DNA of 64,000 nt from Agarivorans sp. TSD2052 (GTDB taxonomy: Bacteria; Pseudomonadota; Gammaproteobacteria; Enterobacterales; Celerinatantimonadaceae): assembly GCF_023238625.1 (NCBI RefSeq), contig NZ_CP096670.1:3018501-3082500 (forward strand), read 5' to 3'. Positions 17,360-25,862 of this stretch are shown one piece after another (the first letter of the stretch is position 1; every line of letters begins with the position of its first letter). Made by a program: the position numbers and the translations under genes. The notes beneath the pieces were generated by a model that saw only the letters and a list, made by a program, of their open reading frames with translations, was not told the origin of the DNA and did not search any database.

Positions 17360-18910
17360 ATGAACAAACTGTTATTTTTTCACTTTGATGGCACCTGTAA
17401 CGAACCTGAAGACGGTGACCAAGCCATCCAAGGTTATAAACAAGAGATTGAAGATTGCAGTATTACTAATGTGTTAAAACTACACCTAATGCTAGGTGGT
17501 AAGCTAACCAAACAAAACGGCAAAACCAACTTAGGAAACGACAGTTACTCTTTCTACTATCAAGGTGTAGGCACGCGAGGCGGCTTTTTCAAACGGCTAA
17601 TCAACAAGGGCCTGTCTCCCTCTAAAGGCGATGTAAAAACCATTATTAATGCCGCGCTTAACGACTTTAAGCAACACTATAATCCAGACAAACACCAATA
17701 CCTGGTGCTGACTGGTTTTTCCCGTGGGGCAGCATTAGCGAGGCGCTTTGCTAAAGTATTACTGGATAAAGGCTACTTAAAAGACAGCGATAAAATCGTC
17801 GTAGAGTTGGTGTTTGATACGGTAGCGTCTATAGGCTTGCCGAACACTAAACAAGATGATCGCCCCAAATCTAAAGTGGTATTTGAAGACGGCTTCACCC
17901 TGCCTAGCACCGTAAAACAAGCCTTACATTTAGTCTCTCTCGACGATAAACGCGATGCCTTTCAACCCACCTTAATGAACCACGAGAACCGAGTAGAAGA
18001 GGTATGGTTTAGTGGTGCGCATAGTGATGTAGGCGGTGGCTATAACTTTGATGGCTTGTCTGACATTACTTTGTGTTACGCCAAGGATTGGATAGAGCAA
18101 TTAGACTACTTAGCTATAAGCTTGAAAGCGCCAAGCCAAATTGAATATGGGTCATTATTGCCCCCCGGTAAACCTGCGCCTATTGGCCTTGATGACTTGC
18201 TAATAGACCCTTGCCCGTTTGGTGTTAACCACCAACAAGAGCAAAATATAGCGAGCATCTTTCTGCATAATGATCGTCGTTGCTGTGTGATTCAACACGA
18301 TAAAGTAGTGGCCGAGTTAGCGCCTAAAGTACACCTGTCGGTTGCCCAGCGTATTGCAGGGATGAGAGAGTATCGACCCAACTCATTAAAAAATGTTGAT
18401 CACTACTTAGTGTTTAGCCCTTGGCTGAGCAACCCCAATTTGGCAACCGGTGTTGCAGTGCATGAGTTAGGTTTTTACTCCAACTTAGTGATGGCAAAAA
18501 CACCGATTACCACGCGAGTCGTCGCACACCGTAAAAATAACCATAGTGGCGTATTGGTTGAACGCGGCCATAAGTACCGAATAAAAGTGCTGGAAGGCCC
18601 CCGCTGGAACGACTCCACCATTAAAGAGTTAGACGGTGAAGGCTGGGATAGAGCCAAACAACACTTTAGCTTCTTTAAAAATATACCCATCGCCTCGATG
18701 GAACATCGTAAACGTGTTGTGGCTGATAAGGCCCAGTGGTTCACCTTGTGTGGCAATATTGACGAAGACGATAGCAAAGCCTTTGTGATAGGCAATGAAA
18801 CGATTTATACCGCCAGCGACACCGGAGAATTGTGTTTATTTGCTAATGACCTAGATGGCTTTTACAGCAATAACAGTGGCCATTTACTGGTTAGCGTCGT
18901 AAAGCAATAG
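17360..18910 (+). CDS. DUF2235 (T6SS Tle1-like) alpha/beta hydrolase
   Basis: 516 residues from the ATG at 17360, chosen because of the strong AAGGAGAGCATC upstream. Family features: LLFFHFDGTCNEPEDGD at the start, the nucleophile elbow LVLTGFSRGAALARR (GFSRG, about residue 120), an acidic region VFDTVASIGLP, and the hallmark FSGAHSDVGGGY with the catalytic-site His/Asp. Tle1 proteins are phospholipases, several of them type VI secretion effectors. The C-terminal 200 residues are not recognised. No vgrG, PAAR or immunity gene is adjacent, so an effector role is only a possibility; a housekeeping hydrolase is the alternative. Confidence 0.82.
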   Translation: MNKLLFFHFDGTCNEPEDGDQAIQGYKQEIEDCSITNVLKLHLMLGGKLTKQNGKTNLGNDSYSFYYQGVGTRGGFFKRLINKGLSPSKGDVKTIINAALNDFKQHYNPDKHQYLVLTGFSRGAALARRFAKVLLDKGYLKDSDKIVVELVFDTVASIGLPNTKQDDRPKSKVVFEDGFTLPSTVKQALHLVSLDDKRDAFQPTLMNHENRVEEVWFSGAHSDVGGGYNFDGLSDITLCYAKDWIEQLDYLAISLKAPSQIEYGSLLPPGKPAPIGLDDLLIDPCPFGVNHQQEQNIASIFLHNDRRCCVIQHDKVVAELAPKVHLSVAQRIAGMREYRPNSLKNVDHYLVFSPWLSNPNLATGVAVHELGFYSNLVMAKTPITTRVVAHRKNNHSGVLVERGHKYRIKVLEGPRWNDSTIKELDGEGWDRAKQHFSFFKNIPIASMEHRKRVVADKAQWFTLCGNIDEDDSKAFVIGNETIYTASDTGELCLFANDLDGFYSNNSGHLLVSVVKQ

Positions 18911-18958
18911 TTAATCATGGTTAAACATGGCGTAAACGTTACTTGAACAATAAGCCCT

Positions 18959-18988
18959 GCGACCAATATCCATAAGGATATTGGTCGC
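18959..18988. terminator. Hairpin between convergent genes
   Basis: Perfect 13-bp stem (GCGACCAATATCC and its complement) around an ATAA loop, placed between the ends of the DUF2235 gene and the histidine kinase gene. There is no strong T run, but the stem is long. Confidence 0.7.
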
Positions 18989-19013
18989 CTCAAGCCATAT
19001 AGGCTGAGATTAA

Positions 19014-20507
19014 CTACATAGGCTTATCTAAATCAAAGCTAAAGCGAGTGCCCTCGCCTAAGGTAGATTTCACGCTAATGCTAGACCGGTGCAACTGCAC
19101 AATACGTTTGGCAATGGCTAAACCTAAGCCGCCATGTGAGCTGCGATCTTTAGCTCGATTAGCAGCTCGATAGTGGGCATCAAAAATATAGGGTAAATCA
19201 TCAGCCGGAATGCCAGTGCCTGTATCACTCACGCTAATCTGCAGTTTTTCAGTGTGCGCTACTGGGCTAATCACGACCTTGATTTCATCGCCTTCACTAC
19301 AATGGCGAATCGAGTTTTCCAGTAGATTAGTGAATACCCGCTCAATTTTTTGAATATCGGCACACGCCAATAATGAGGGGTCTTGCGGCTCAACCCGCAT
19401 AAGTACCTGTTTTTTCTGGGCTGCAAGTGCGAGTTTTTGAATCACGTCTTGCGCTAATTCGGCAATGGCTACTGGCTCTTCATTGATGGTCGCAGAGTCA
19501 CTATCTAAATGGGCTAATTCAAATAATTGCTCTACCAAGCTAGAGGTTTTGCGAGCACTGCTTAGCGCCACTTTTATCAGTTGTTCGCCCTCTTCGGGTG
19601 ATAAATCACGGTGCTTAAGCTGCCAAGTTTCAAGGTAACCCTGCAAGGATGCCAGCGGCGTGCGTAAATCATGAGAAACATAAGAAATAAGCTCGCGGCG
19701 TAATTGGTCGGTATCTTTAACCTTTTGATATTGCCCCTTAATGGTGGTGGCCATATCACTAAACGCCGCCCCTAGCTTTTGTACTTCGTCATGCGAATTA
19801 TTTTGCCAGTGCCCCGCAATGTTAGAGCTTTTCTCTAAACCAACATGCTGAAACTGATCAATATCTTTGGCTAAGCGACGCAGCGGTTTAGTGAGTAAAC
19901 CAAAAATGAGAAACACCACTAACAGGCTAAACCCTAAGATAAACAATAAACCCAACAGGCTTAACTTCATTATGTGGCTACTTTGTAAAAGCTCGGCCAC
20001 ACTGTCGTAAATCTCGCCACCGATAATGATGTACAAATAGCCTTTAACTTGTGCCCCTTCATGTATTTCTGCCACCGAAAAAATCTTGCGGCGAGAGCTT
20101 GAACGCGGATCATCGCCAATAATTGGCATCACGCTATCACCCGTAATAAATTGGCGTATCGGCGTTAAATCGACTTGTTCACGTTTAATTTTACTGGGAT
20201 CGGCTGAATAAGTGACCACCTTACCGGCGGTATCGAGAATATAAAACTCAAAGCTTGGACCAAGGATCATCATCGAGTGAAAGGCTTGTTTAATTCCTTT
20301 AGGGTCTAACTCACCGTCTTTAAACAATTGGCTATCGTGTACTAAGTGTTCGGCTAGTTGCAGGTGCAATTTCTGTTCGATTTCATTTTGGTATTGCTGA
20401 GAGCTTTGATGGGCCAAACCCAGTAACAAGCCACCGGCAAGAATAAAGCACACCACTACCGCCAACATTAATTTGCTGTAGAACGAACTAATCAACTTAA
20501 ACATCAT
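19014..20507 (-). CDS. Sensor histidine kinase
   Basis: 497 residues. An N-terminal membrane segment (LMLAVVVCFILAGGLLLGLA) is followed by a periplasmic sensor region of about 130 residues, a second membrane segment (LLGLLFILGFSLLVVFLIFG) and a HAMP linker. The HisKA box is LISYVSHDLRTPLASLQGY with the phospho-accepting His, and the ATP site has NLLENSIRHC, DTGTGIP and GGLGLAIAKR. The ATG at 20507 overlaps the response regulator gene by 11 bases, so the pair is translationally coupled. With the regulator upstream and two spondin-domain genes further upstream on the same strand, I infer it senses an envelope or surface signal. Confidence 0.92.
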   Translation of the reverse strand: MMFKLISSFYSKLMLAVVVCFILAGGLLLGLAHQSSQQYQNEIEQKLHLQLAEHLVHDSQLFKDGELDPKGIKQAFHSMMILGPSFEFYILDTAGKVVTYSADPSKIKREQVDLTPIRQFITGDSVMPIIGDDPRSSSRRKIFSVAEIHEGAQVKGYLYIIIGGEIYDSVAELLQSSHIMKLSLLGLLFILGFSLLVVFLIFGLLTKPLRRLAKDIDQFQHVGLEKSSNIAGHWQNNSHDEVQKLGAAFSDMATTIKGQYQKVKDTDQLRRELISYVSHDLRTPLASLQGYLETWQLKHRDLSPEEGEQLIKVALSSARKTSSLVEQLFELAHLDSDSATINEEPVAIAELAQDVIQKLALAAQKKQVLMRVEPQDPSLLACADIQKIERVFTNLLENSIRHCSEGDEIKVVISPVAHTEKLQISVSDTGTGIPADDLPYIFDAHYRAANRAKDRSSHGGLGLAIAKRIVQLHRSSISVKSTLGEGTRFSFDLDKPM

Positions 20508-21198
20508 TAAACTTATACCCCACACCCCACACAGTGAGTACGTACTTTGGATCAGAGGGATCGCTTTCTAACTTAGTACGCAAGCGATTAATATGCGAGT
20601 TCACGGTATGTTCGTAGCCACTGTGTTTATAGCCCCAAACTTGGTCTAGCAACTGGGTGCGACTAAAAACTAGCCCCGGCGATTTAGCCAGATGAAACAG
20701 CAAATCAAACTCGGTAGAGGTAAGCTCAACCGCTTGGTCGCTAATTGATACTTGGCGACGAGCCACATCAATCTTCAAATCTTGCAACTGCATAACACTG
20801 TGTTGCGCTGGCTGCTGGCTTTGCAACAACATGTCTACTCGGCGCAGCATCGCTTTCACTCTGGCTTGCAGTTCGCGCACACTAAAAGGTTTAGTTAAAT
20901 AATCGTCGGCCCCCATTTCTAGGCCAACCACCCGGTCGGCTTCCGAGTCTCTGGCGGTAAGCATTAATATCGGAGTATTCAGCTTTTGAGCGCGTAATTG
21001 TCGACAAATATCTAAGCCATCCATACCAGGCAACATTAAATCAAGCACAATTAAGTCGTAATCATCTTGGCTAGCCTTGGCAAAACCTTGGCTACCATTT
21101 TCACAACTATCTACCTGATACAACATATCGCTTAGGTTCATGCTGATCAGATTATTAATATCGTGGTCGTCTTCAATAACCAAGATCCGTGATGACAT
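20497..21198 (-). CDS. OmpR-family response regulator
   Basis: 233 residues. The receiver domain shows the acidic pair (EDDHD), phospho-acceptor in LIVLDLMLPGMDGL (about Asp54) and the conserved Lys in DDYLTKPFSVREL. The C-terminal winged helix (about 135-230) has VELTSTEFDLLFHLA and GYEHTVNSHINRLRTKLE, as in OmpR/PhoB. It is the first gene of the pair with the histidine kinase. The spondin-domain gene ends 75 bases upstream and may be cotranscribed or regulated by it. Confidence 0.94.
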   Translation of the reverse strand: MSSRILVIEDDHDINNLISMNLSDMLYQVDSCENGSQGFAKASQDDYDLIVLDLMLPGMDGLDICRQLRAQKLNTPILMLTARDSEADRVVGLEMGADDYLTKPFSVRELQARVKAMLRRVDMLLQSQQPAQHSVMQLQDLKIDVARRQVSISDQAVELTSTEFDLLFHLAKSPGLVFSRTQLLDQVWGYKHSGYEHTVNSHINRLRTKLESDPSDPKYVLTVWGVGYKFNDV

Positions 21199-21274
21199 AA
21201 AGGCTCCTTGTGCTGAGTAGCCGCCACTAATAGCTAGGCCCGCACCATGGTACGGGCATATTTAGCTAACAGTA

Positions 21275-21982
21275 TTAGTTGGTACGGGTAATAACTAACC
21301 GCCCTACTTGGCCTGCAATTCGATGTTCAGCCATCAAAACTGATTCTGAATCATCTGCTTGAGTAACTAGACCGGGATGACGCGAAACTTTATTCAATAC
21401 ATCGTCTCGTGCAGCATTAAAGCCTTCACCACTGTCGGCAGGCCCAGGAATAGAGCCCATGGCTTCGCTATTCTCTTCGGTACCCGCATCATACGCAGGT
21501 AAAGCATAGCTCATACTGTCGCCGACCATTAAACCCGAAATATCCATTGCATTTAGACCCGTAAAGGCATCGTTGGTATTGACCAACATACTGGCTACCG
21601 ACAACTTCATATCAACGCTTTCTGACGCGCTAATCATGATGGTTTCGGCATTGCCCGGCATTAATACACCAGCCCCTGTTACCGCCACACGGTCATCGGT
21701 GAACATGGCGGCTAAATCAGCGGTGTTGCCACTTTCAGCCATAGTTTCTAAAGGTACGCTCGCCGATAAACCTACCGTCCATAAGCTTAAAGTAGCACTG
21801 TGGATCCCCACCATTACCGGTGAGAAGGGTTGCGCTGAGGTATCGTTGTATACGGTGACTTCGTATTCAAGAATATCTGCCGGTTGAATAACAATGGTGT
21901 CGTCATCACTGCCGCATGCACTTAGTCCTGCCGCCAATACCGCTACGGCCAAGGCTCTTTTGGTTAATCTTAAGATAGCCAT
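21275..21982 (-). CDS. Spondin-domain lipoprotein
   Basis: 235 residues with a lipoprotein signal (lipobox LSACG, Cys23), so it is probably an outer-membrane or periplasmic lipoprotein. The mature part matches the bacterial Spondin_N pattern: YEVTVYNDTSAQPFSPVMVG, METMAESGNTADLAAM-like helix, VASMLVNTNDAFTGL and the YDAGTEENSE motif found in these proteins. It shares these blocks with the next gene upstream, so the two are paralogues that probably arose by duplication. Spondin domains are adhesion-type modules, but the bacterial role is not established. Only 13 bases separate the two genes. Confidence 0.85.
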   Translation of the reverse strand: MAILRLTKRALAVAVLAAGLSACGSDDDTIVIQPADILEYEVTVYNDTSAQPFSPVMVGIHSATLSLWTVGLSASVPLETMAESGNTADLAAMFTDDRVAVTGAGVLMPGNAETIMISASESVDMKLSVASMLVNTNDAFTGLNAMDISGLMVGDSMSYALPAYDAGTEENSEAMGSIPGPADSGEGFNAARDDVLNKVSRHPGLVTQADDSESVLMAEHRIAGQVGRLVITRTN

Positions 21983-21995
21983 AGATCCTCCTTAA

Positions 21996-22694
21996 TTACT
22001 TAACGGTTACAACCACTTTAGCCACAGGGTTTAACCAACGGTGAATACGGCTGTCTACATCACTAATGCCACCCGCTGTATCTCGGTCACCCACATTACC
22101 TGGGTGAATATGAATATTGGTATTAGCTGAAGAGCTGGTGACTCCACTTGCGCCAGTACCACCATTCATACCTGGGTTAGCAGGAATACCAGGGGCACCC
22201 GGTGCGCCGCCACCATTAACGATTTCGTCGTTGGCTTCGGTACCCGCATCATAGCCATTCATGTAGAAGGTATAGGTACCTGCAGCGCTAGGGATCTCCC
22301 AGCTATCTACTCCGACAAAACCATCGTTGGTGGGTAGCATCATCGCCACGATGCTTAAGTGGGTATTGGTGCCGGTGTCCATGTCTGTCACCATGGTGTA
22401 ATCGGTTGGCGCTAATAAGCCGGCGGCTGGGTTTTCTGCTGACACCGCTGAAATACTATTGGCGATACTCACTAAGCCTGAGATGTCACCACCCTCTGCC
22501 ATCGCTTGTAAAGCTGTGGAAGATGCTTGGCCGACTTCAAATAGATGGTTGTCGGCAGTATGCGCGGTAACTAATAACGGGGTGTAATAAATGCCCTGGG
22601 TTAGGTTAGTGATTTTAACGTCTACCATTGCAGCTTGGCTTAAGGTACTTACGGCAATCAATGGCATTGCCAACAAAGATGACTTGAGATCCAT
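21996..22694 (-). CDS. Spondin-domain secreted protein
   Basis: 232 residues with a signal peptide cleaved near SQA-AMVDV. The Spondin_N pattern is visible: VDVKITNLTQGIYYTPLLV, QAMAEGGDISGLVSI, MLPTNDGFVGVDSWEIP and YDAGTEANDE, with a conserved His-rich end (NTNIHIHPGNVGDRD) and an exposed Gly/Pro-rich insert PGAPGIPANPGMNGGTG. It is the 5' gene of a probable operon: spondin, spondin lipoprotein, response regulator, kinase. RBS AAAAGGAGCG precedes the ATG. Role inferred only as surface-exposed or periplasmic. Confidence 0.85.
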   Translation of the reverse strand: MDLKSSLLAMPLIAVSTLSQAAMVDVKITNLTQGIYYTPLLVTAHTADNHLFEVGQASSTALQAMAEGGDISGLVSIANSISAVSAENPAAGLLAPTDYTMVTDMDTGTNTHLSIVAMMLPTNDGFVGVDSWEIPSAAGTYTFYMNGYDAGTEANDEIVNGGGAPGAPGIPANPGMNGGTGASGVTSSSANTNIHIHPGNVGDRDTAGGISDVDSRIHRWLNPVAKVVVTVK

Positions 22695-22979
22695 GGTTCG
22701 CTCCTTTTGCGGTCCTTATTTAACAGTCACAACAAGCATAAGCAGTAGATGTCTCAGCCAATTCACAGAGTTATCACATTTTCATCACGGTGAGATTAAT
22801 TGTTAAAGAACAACAAGATAAAACCAAAATTAATTTTATTAAGAGAAGCAAAAATTAGCAATGTGACGCTTAAAGATATGTTCTAACCGTAACAGGGAGC
22901 AAGGAGGGAACTGACTAAATGCCGCTTGAGCATTAGCGTTGAGGCTCATAACTCTATTGAGATTTGTGCTTTATAAAAA
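22695..22979. other. Intergenic region upstream of the spondin genes
   Basis: About 285 bases holding the presumed promoter of the spondin operon. No gene is seen. The stretch 22780-22860 is AT-rich. Confidence 0.45.
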
Positions 22980-23007
22980 AACGCCGCTGAGATAACTCAG
23001 CAGCGTT
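22980..23007. terminator. Terminator of the 23.0-23.8 kb lipoprotein gene
   Basis: Twelve-base stem AACGCCGCTGAG / CTCAGCAGCGTT with one mismatch and a short ATAA loop. On the minus strand it is followed by a run of T (A run at 22975-22981 on the plus strand). Confidence 0.8.
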
Positions 23008-23034
23008 TAGGAAAGTCACAGCGAATAATTTGGC

Positions 23035-23760
23035 TCAGGCTTCGCTCATCAGTATCGCTTCAGATTCAGCGAAATAGTCTCTAGCATCTTTCATATCGCG
23101 GTACCGTGGGTATCCAGATTCGTCCTCCCAATTGCAAGAACGTCTTAGCTTTTCAACCCACATCAAGCCTTGTTGCTGCTGGTCTTGAATGTAGTCACTC
23201 ACAGATGAGTCTAACTGGTTGGCTTGTGAGTAAGATTGCTTTAACAGCTGATTAACCGCGACTTCTCGGCGCAGTTGTTTAGCGTGGTCCAAGTTACAAT
23301 ATTTGAGGGCATTGGGGCCTGACTCCGCCAACAGCGGTTTGCCCTCTAACTCATCTTTAACGATAACAGAATGTAAGCGAACACTTTCTAGATCAAACAT
23401 CTTCGTCGAGGCCTTGATCAGTGCCGAGTAACTCAACTCTCCTTTATTGATCACCACAGGGTAGTAATTAAAAGAGTGGCCTCCTTTCATAAAGCTTGTT
23501 TGTACTTTACTGGTAGCGGCAAGCTGATAGCTACCTTGCTCGTTTGACAGTACCGAATTTACCGGCGCCGAAGAATGGTAAATACTGACCTTATCTAGGG
23601 GGCTAAATGCGGGTTGTTCGCCGGGGGTAAACAGCACAACGGTACCTTTAACTTCGGGGGTTAAATACACCGTTTGACTGGTGGGCGCACAAGCGACTAT
23701 CTGGCTGAGTAAAATAGGCAAACCGATAAGGGATAGCCGAGCTGTAAATCTACGCATCAT
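23035..23760 (-). CDS. Lipoprotein of unknown function
   Basis: 241 residues with an N-terminal signal and a likely lipidation Cys in SQIVACAPTS. Residues about 35-125 resemble a carboxypeptidase-regulatory-like beta sandwich (VKGTVVLFTPGEQPAF, then SNEQGSYQLAAT), which is often a carbohydrate or protein contact fold. The C-terminal 100 residues are helical and Gln-rich. I do not recognise a family. The gene is monocistronic, with its own terminator just downstream. Confidence 0.6.
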   Translation of the reverse strand: MMRRFTARLSLIGLPILLSQIVACAPTSQTVYLTPEVKGTVVLFTPGEQPAFSPLDKVSIYHSSAPVNSVLSNEQGSYQLAATSKVQTSFMKGGHSFNYYPVVINKGELSYSALIKASTKMFDLESVRLHSVIVKDELEGKPLLAESGPNALKYCNLDHAKQLRREVAVNQLLKQSYSQANQLDSSVSDYIQDQQQQGLMWVEKLRRSCNWEDESGYPRYRDMKDARDYFAESEAILMSEA

Positions 23761-24081
23761 CCTTTCTCCACGTTTAGGCTGTGATGAATTTGCTTGGGAT
23801 ATTTAAGACACTATAAGGTTGCTTAAACATTTAAACAAAAAATGACTCAATGAATGTTGCACTACTGGTGTATAGAAATATCCCCTTAGCCATGAGCAAG
23901 ACGTAATTTAGTTGGGCGTTGAGCCTGTAGCCTTATTTATTCCCACAAAATGGCGTCTAAAACACTTGGTTATTTTTGCTTAATATGACTACGTAATGCT
24001 AAGGAGGCTAGATCAACCTAACTTAAATCAAATCACACTCTTCCTCTACTCTACCTCAAGATCTTCACCTAAATACCGCCA
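23761..24081. other. Intergenic region upstream of the ureide transporter operon
   Basis: No gene seen. Together with the following leader structure it forms a 579-base gap between a divergent lipoprotein gene and the ABC operon. Confidence 0.4.
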
Positions 24082-24170
24082 GAAACACCCCTTTAGAGGT
24101 ATTTTGTGCACCAATCAACAGCAATAGTTGGTGGATTTCGCACCAAAAAAGGGGTGTTTCAACACCCTTG
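24082..24170 (+). promoter_or_regulatory. Leader with long inverted repeat and competing hairpin
   Basis: GAAACACCCCTTT at 24082-24094 is exactly complementary to AAAGGGGTGTTTC at 24148-24160. Inside the loop CACCAA and TTGGTG form a nested pair. The right arm can instead pair with ACACCCTT just downstream (24162-24170). The two folds exclude each other, as in attenuators. It lies 170-258 bases ahead of the first gene of the ABC operon. The ligand and function are unknown. Confidence 0.45.
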
Positions 24171-24292
24171 AGCGCTGGCTCCCCCCAACCAAGCACCTAG
24201 ATAGCTCTATAAACCACTGTTATTTAACTAAAATAAATAAAGTGCTCATGCTAACTCCTTGTAGGCTCAATTGTTGCAAACAAGAACTCATA

Positions 24293-24309
24293 GATTCAAT
24301 CGTTTCATT
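24293..24309 (+). promoter_or_regulatory. Candidate operator of the ureide locus, copy 1
   Basis: GATTCAATCGTTTCATT, 31 bases ahead of the ABC binding-protein gene. It matches 16 of 17 bases of an inverted copy ahead of alc (28153-28169). The core TGAAACGA is present twice here on the minus strand. It is a good candidate site for the RpiR-family regulator encoded in the locus. Confidence 0.55.
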
Positions 24310-24339
24310 CGTTTCAACAACAATCGCTAAGGAAGCATT

Positions 24340-25125
24340 ATGTTTAAACTAAAATCGCTCATCGCCAGTACCGTATTAGTACTGAGTATGTTTGCCAGCA
24401 CCATTGCCCAAGCCGACCAATTAGCAACGGTGATGGAGCGCGGCGTACTGAAGGTTGCTGTACCACAAGATTTCCCACCTTTTGGGTCGGTAGGTAGTGA
24501 CTTGCAACCACAAGGCTACGACATAGATATGGCCAGCTACCTTGCTAAAGAGCTAGGTGTAAAGCTTGAATTAGTGCCAGTAACCAGTGCCAACCGCATC
24601 CCTTACCTGCAAACCCGTAAGGTTGATTTGGTCATTTCTAGCTTGGGTAAAAATGCTGAACGTGAAAAAGCTATCGACTTTAGTGATGCTTACGCACCGT
24701 TCTTTCTTGGGGTATTTGGCGCAGAAGAAATTAAAGTGGCCAGCGCAGCTGAGCTAGCCGGTAAAACCATTGGGGTAACCCGTGGGGCCGTAGAAGATAT
24801 CGAACTGAGCAAATTGGTTGATGAATCTACCACTATTAAGCGTTTTGAAGATAACAACACCACCCTATCGGCTTATTTGTCGGGTCAAGTTGAGCTCATT
24901 GCCACCGGCAACTTAGTCGCAACCGAAATCGCTAAACGCGTGCCTACCCGTAAACCTGCCGCTAAGTTCATGCTGAAAAATTCACCGTGTTATGTCGGTG
25001 TATTAAAAGGTGAAGAGGCTTTGGTGGCTAAAGTGAATGACCTAATTGCTAAAGCAAAAAGCGATGGCGACTTAGAAAAGCTTTCACTGGCTTGGTTTAA
25101 AACCTCACTACCAGCAGGCCTGTAA
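24340..25125 (+). CDS. ABC transporter periplasmic substrate-binding protein (polar amino acid type)
   Basis: 261 residues: a signal peptide of about 26 residues ending IAQA, then a family-3 extracellular solute-binding fold. Typical blocks are GVLKVAVPQDFPPFGSVG, GYDIDMASYLAKELGVKLEL, VDLVISSLGKNAEREKAIDF and AGKTIGVTRGAVED. The RBS AAGGAAGC precedes the ATG. It is the first gene of an importer operon with two permeases and an ATPase. By sequence type it would bind an amino acid, but the position beside allantoicase and ureidoglycolate lyase suggests a ureide such as allantoate; this is an inference. Confidence 0.9.
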   Translation: MFKLKSLIASTVLVLSMFASTIAQADQLATVMERGVLKVAVPQDFPPFGSVGSDLQPQGYDIDMASYLAKELGVKLELVPVTSANRIPYLQTRKVDLVISSLGKNAEREKAIDFSDAYAPFFLGVFGAEEIKVASAAELAGKTIGVTRGAVEDIELSKLVDESTTIKRFEDNNTTLSAYLSGQVELIATGNLVATEIAKRVPTRKPAAKFMLKNSPCYVGVLKGEEALVAKVNDLIAKAKSDGDLEKLSLAWFKTSLPAGL

Positions 25126-25182
25126 TCCATTTCACTAATCAACGACCACGATGAATAGAATTGGTATAACTTGGAGACACTA

Positions 25183-25851
25183 ATGAGTTATCAACTGGAT
25201 TTTTCAGGCTTGCTACCTTACCTACCAGAGTTAGGTAAAGGTTTGCTAACGACTGCTGAATTAACCTTATATTCTACCTTTGGTGGAATACTGCTAGGTA
25301 CTGCAGGCGCTGCCGGTCGAATAAGCCAAAAACGCTGGTTGCGCTGGCTCATTAGTAGCTATGTAGAGTTAATTAGAAACACCCCATTTATTGTGCAATT
25401 GTTTTTTATATTTTTTGGCTTACCGGCGCTTGGGATGAAGCTTAGTGCATGGCAGGCAGGTTGCTTGGCCATGGTGATTAACTTAGGTGCTTATCTCACC
25501 GAAATTATCCGCGCAGGCATTGAGGCCACGCCTAAAGGCCAATGGGAAGCAGGGCGAACCTTGGGCCTGAGTTATTGGCAAATATTTAGTCGAGTGGTGT
25601 TACCTACTGCCTTTCAGCGCATTTACCCAGCCCTTGTTAGCCAATGCATCATTGTGATGTTGGGCTCGGCAGTGGTGTCGCAAATATCGGTAGAAGAGCT
25701 GACCTTTTCCGCCAACTTTATTCAGTCGCGTAACTTTTTAAGCTTTGAGTCTTATTTAGTCGTCACCCTCATTTATTTGCTACTGGCGGTGGCCATGCGC
25801 CAACTTTTTGAGTTAGGTGCACGCCGCATGTTTAGAAACCCGAGCTTATAG
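25183..25851 (+). CDS. ABC transporter permease (HisM/GlnP type), first
   Basis: 222 residues from the ATG at 25183, preceded by TTGGAG; an upstream TTG is less likely. About five membrane segments. The EAA loop GIEATPKGQWEAGRTLGLS is the signature of amino-acid ABC permeases; an ELIRNTPFIVQLFFIFFGLP block precedes it. It pairs with the second permease 11 bases downstream to form the membrane channel of the importer. Confidence 0.92.
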   Translation: MSYQLDFSGLLPYLPELGKGLLTTAELTLYSTFGGILLGTAGAAGRISQKRWLRWLISSYVELIRNTPFIVQLFFIFFGLPALGMKLSAWQAGCLAMVINLGAYLTEIIRAGIEATPKGQWEAGRTLGLSYWQIFSRVVLPTAFQRIYPALVSQCIIVMLGSAVVSQISVEELTFSANFIQSRNFLSFESYLVVTLIYLLLAVAMRQLFELGARRMFRNPSL

Positions 25852-25862
25852 GAGCCCCAATT

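Noticed and set aside
24128-24352. Short plus-strand frame ahead of the ABC operon
   Set aside because: It covers the long inverted repeat and candidate operator and ends inside the next gene; it is more likely a chance frame.
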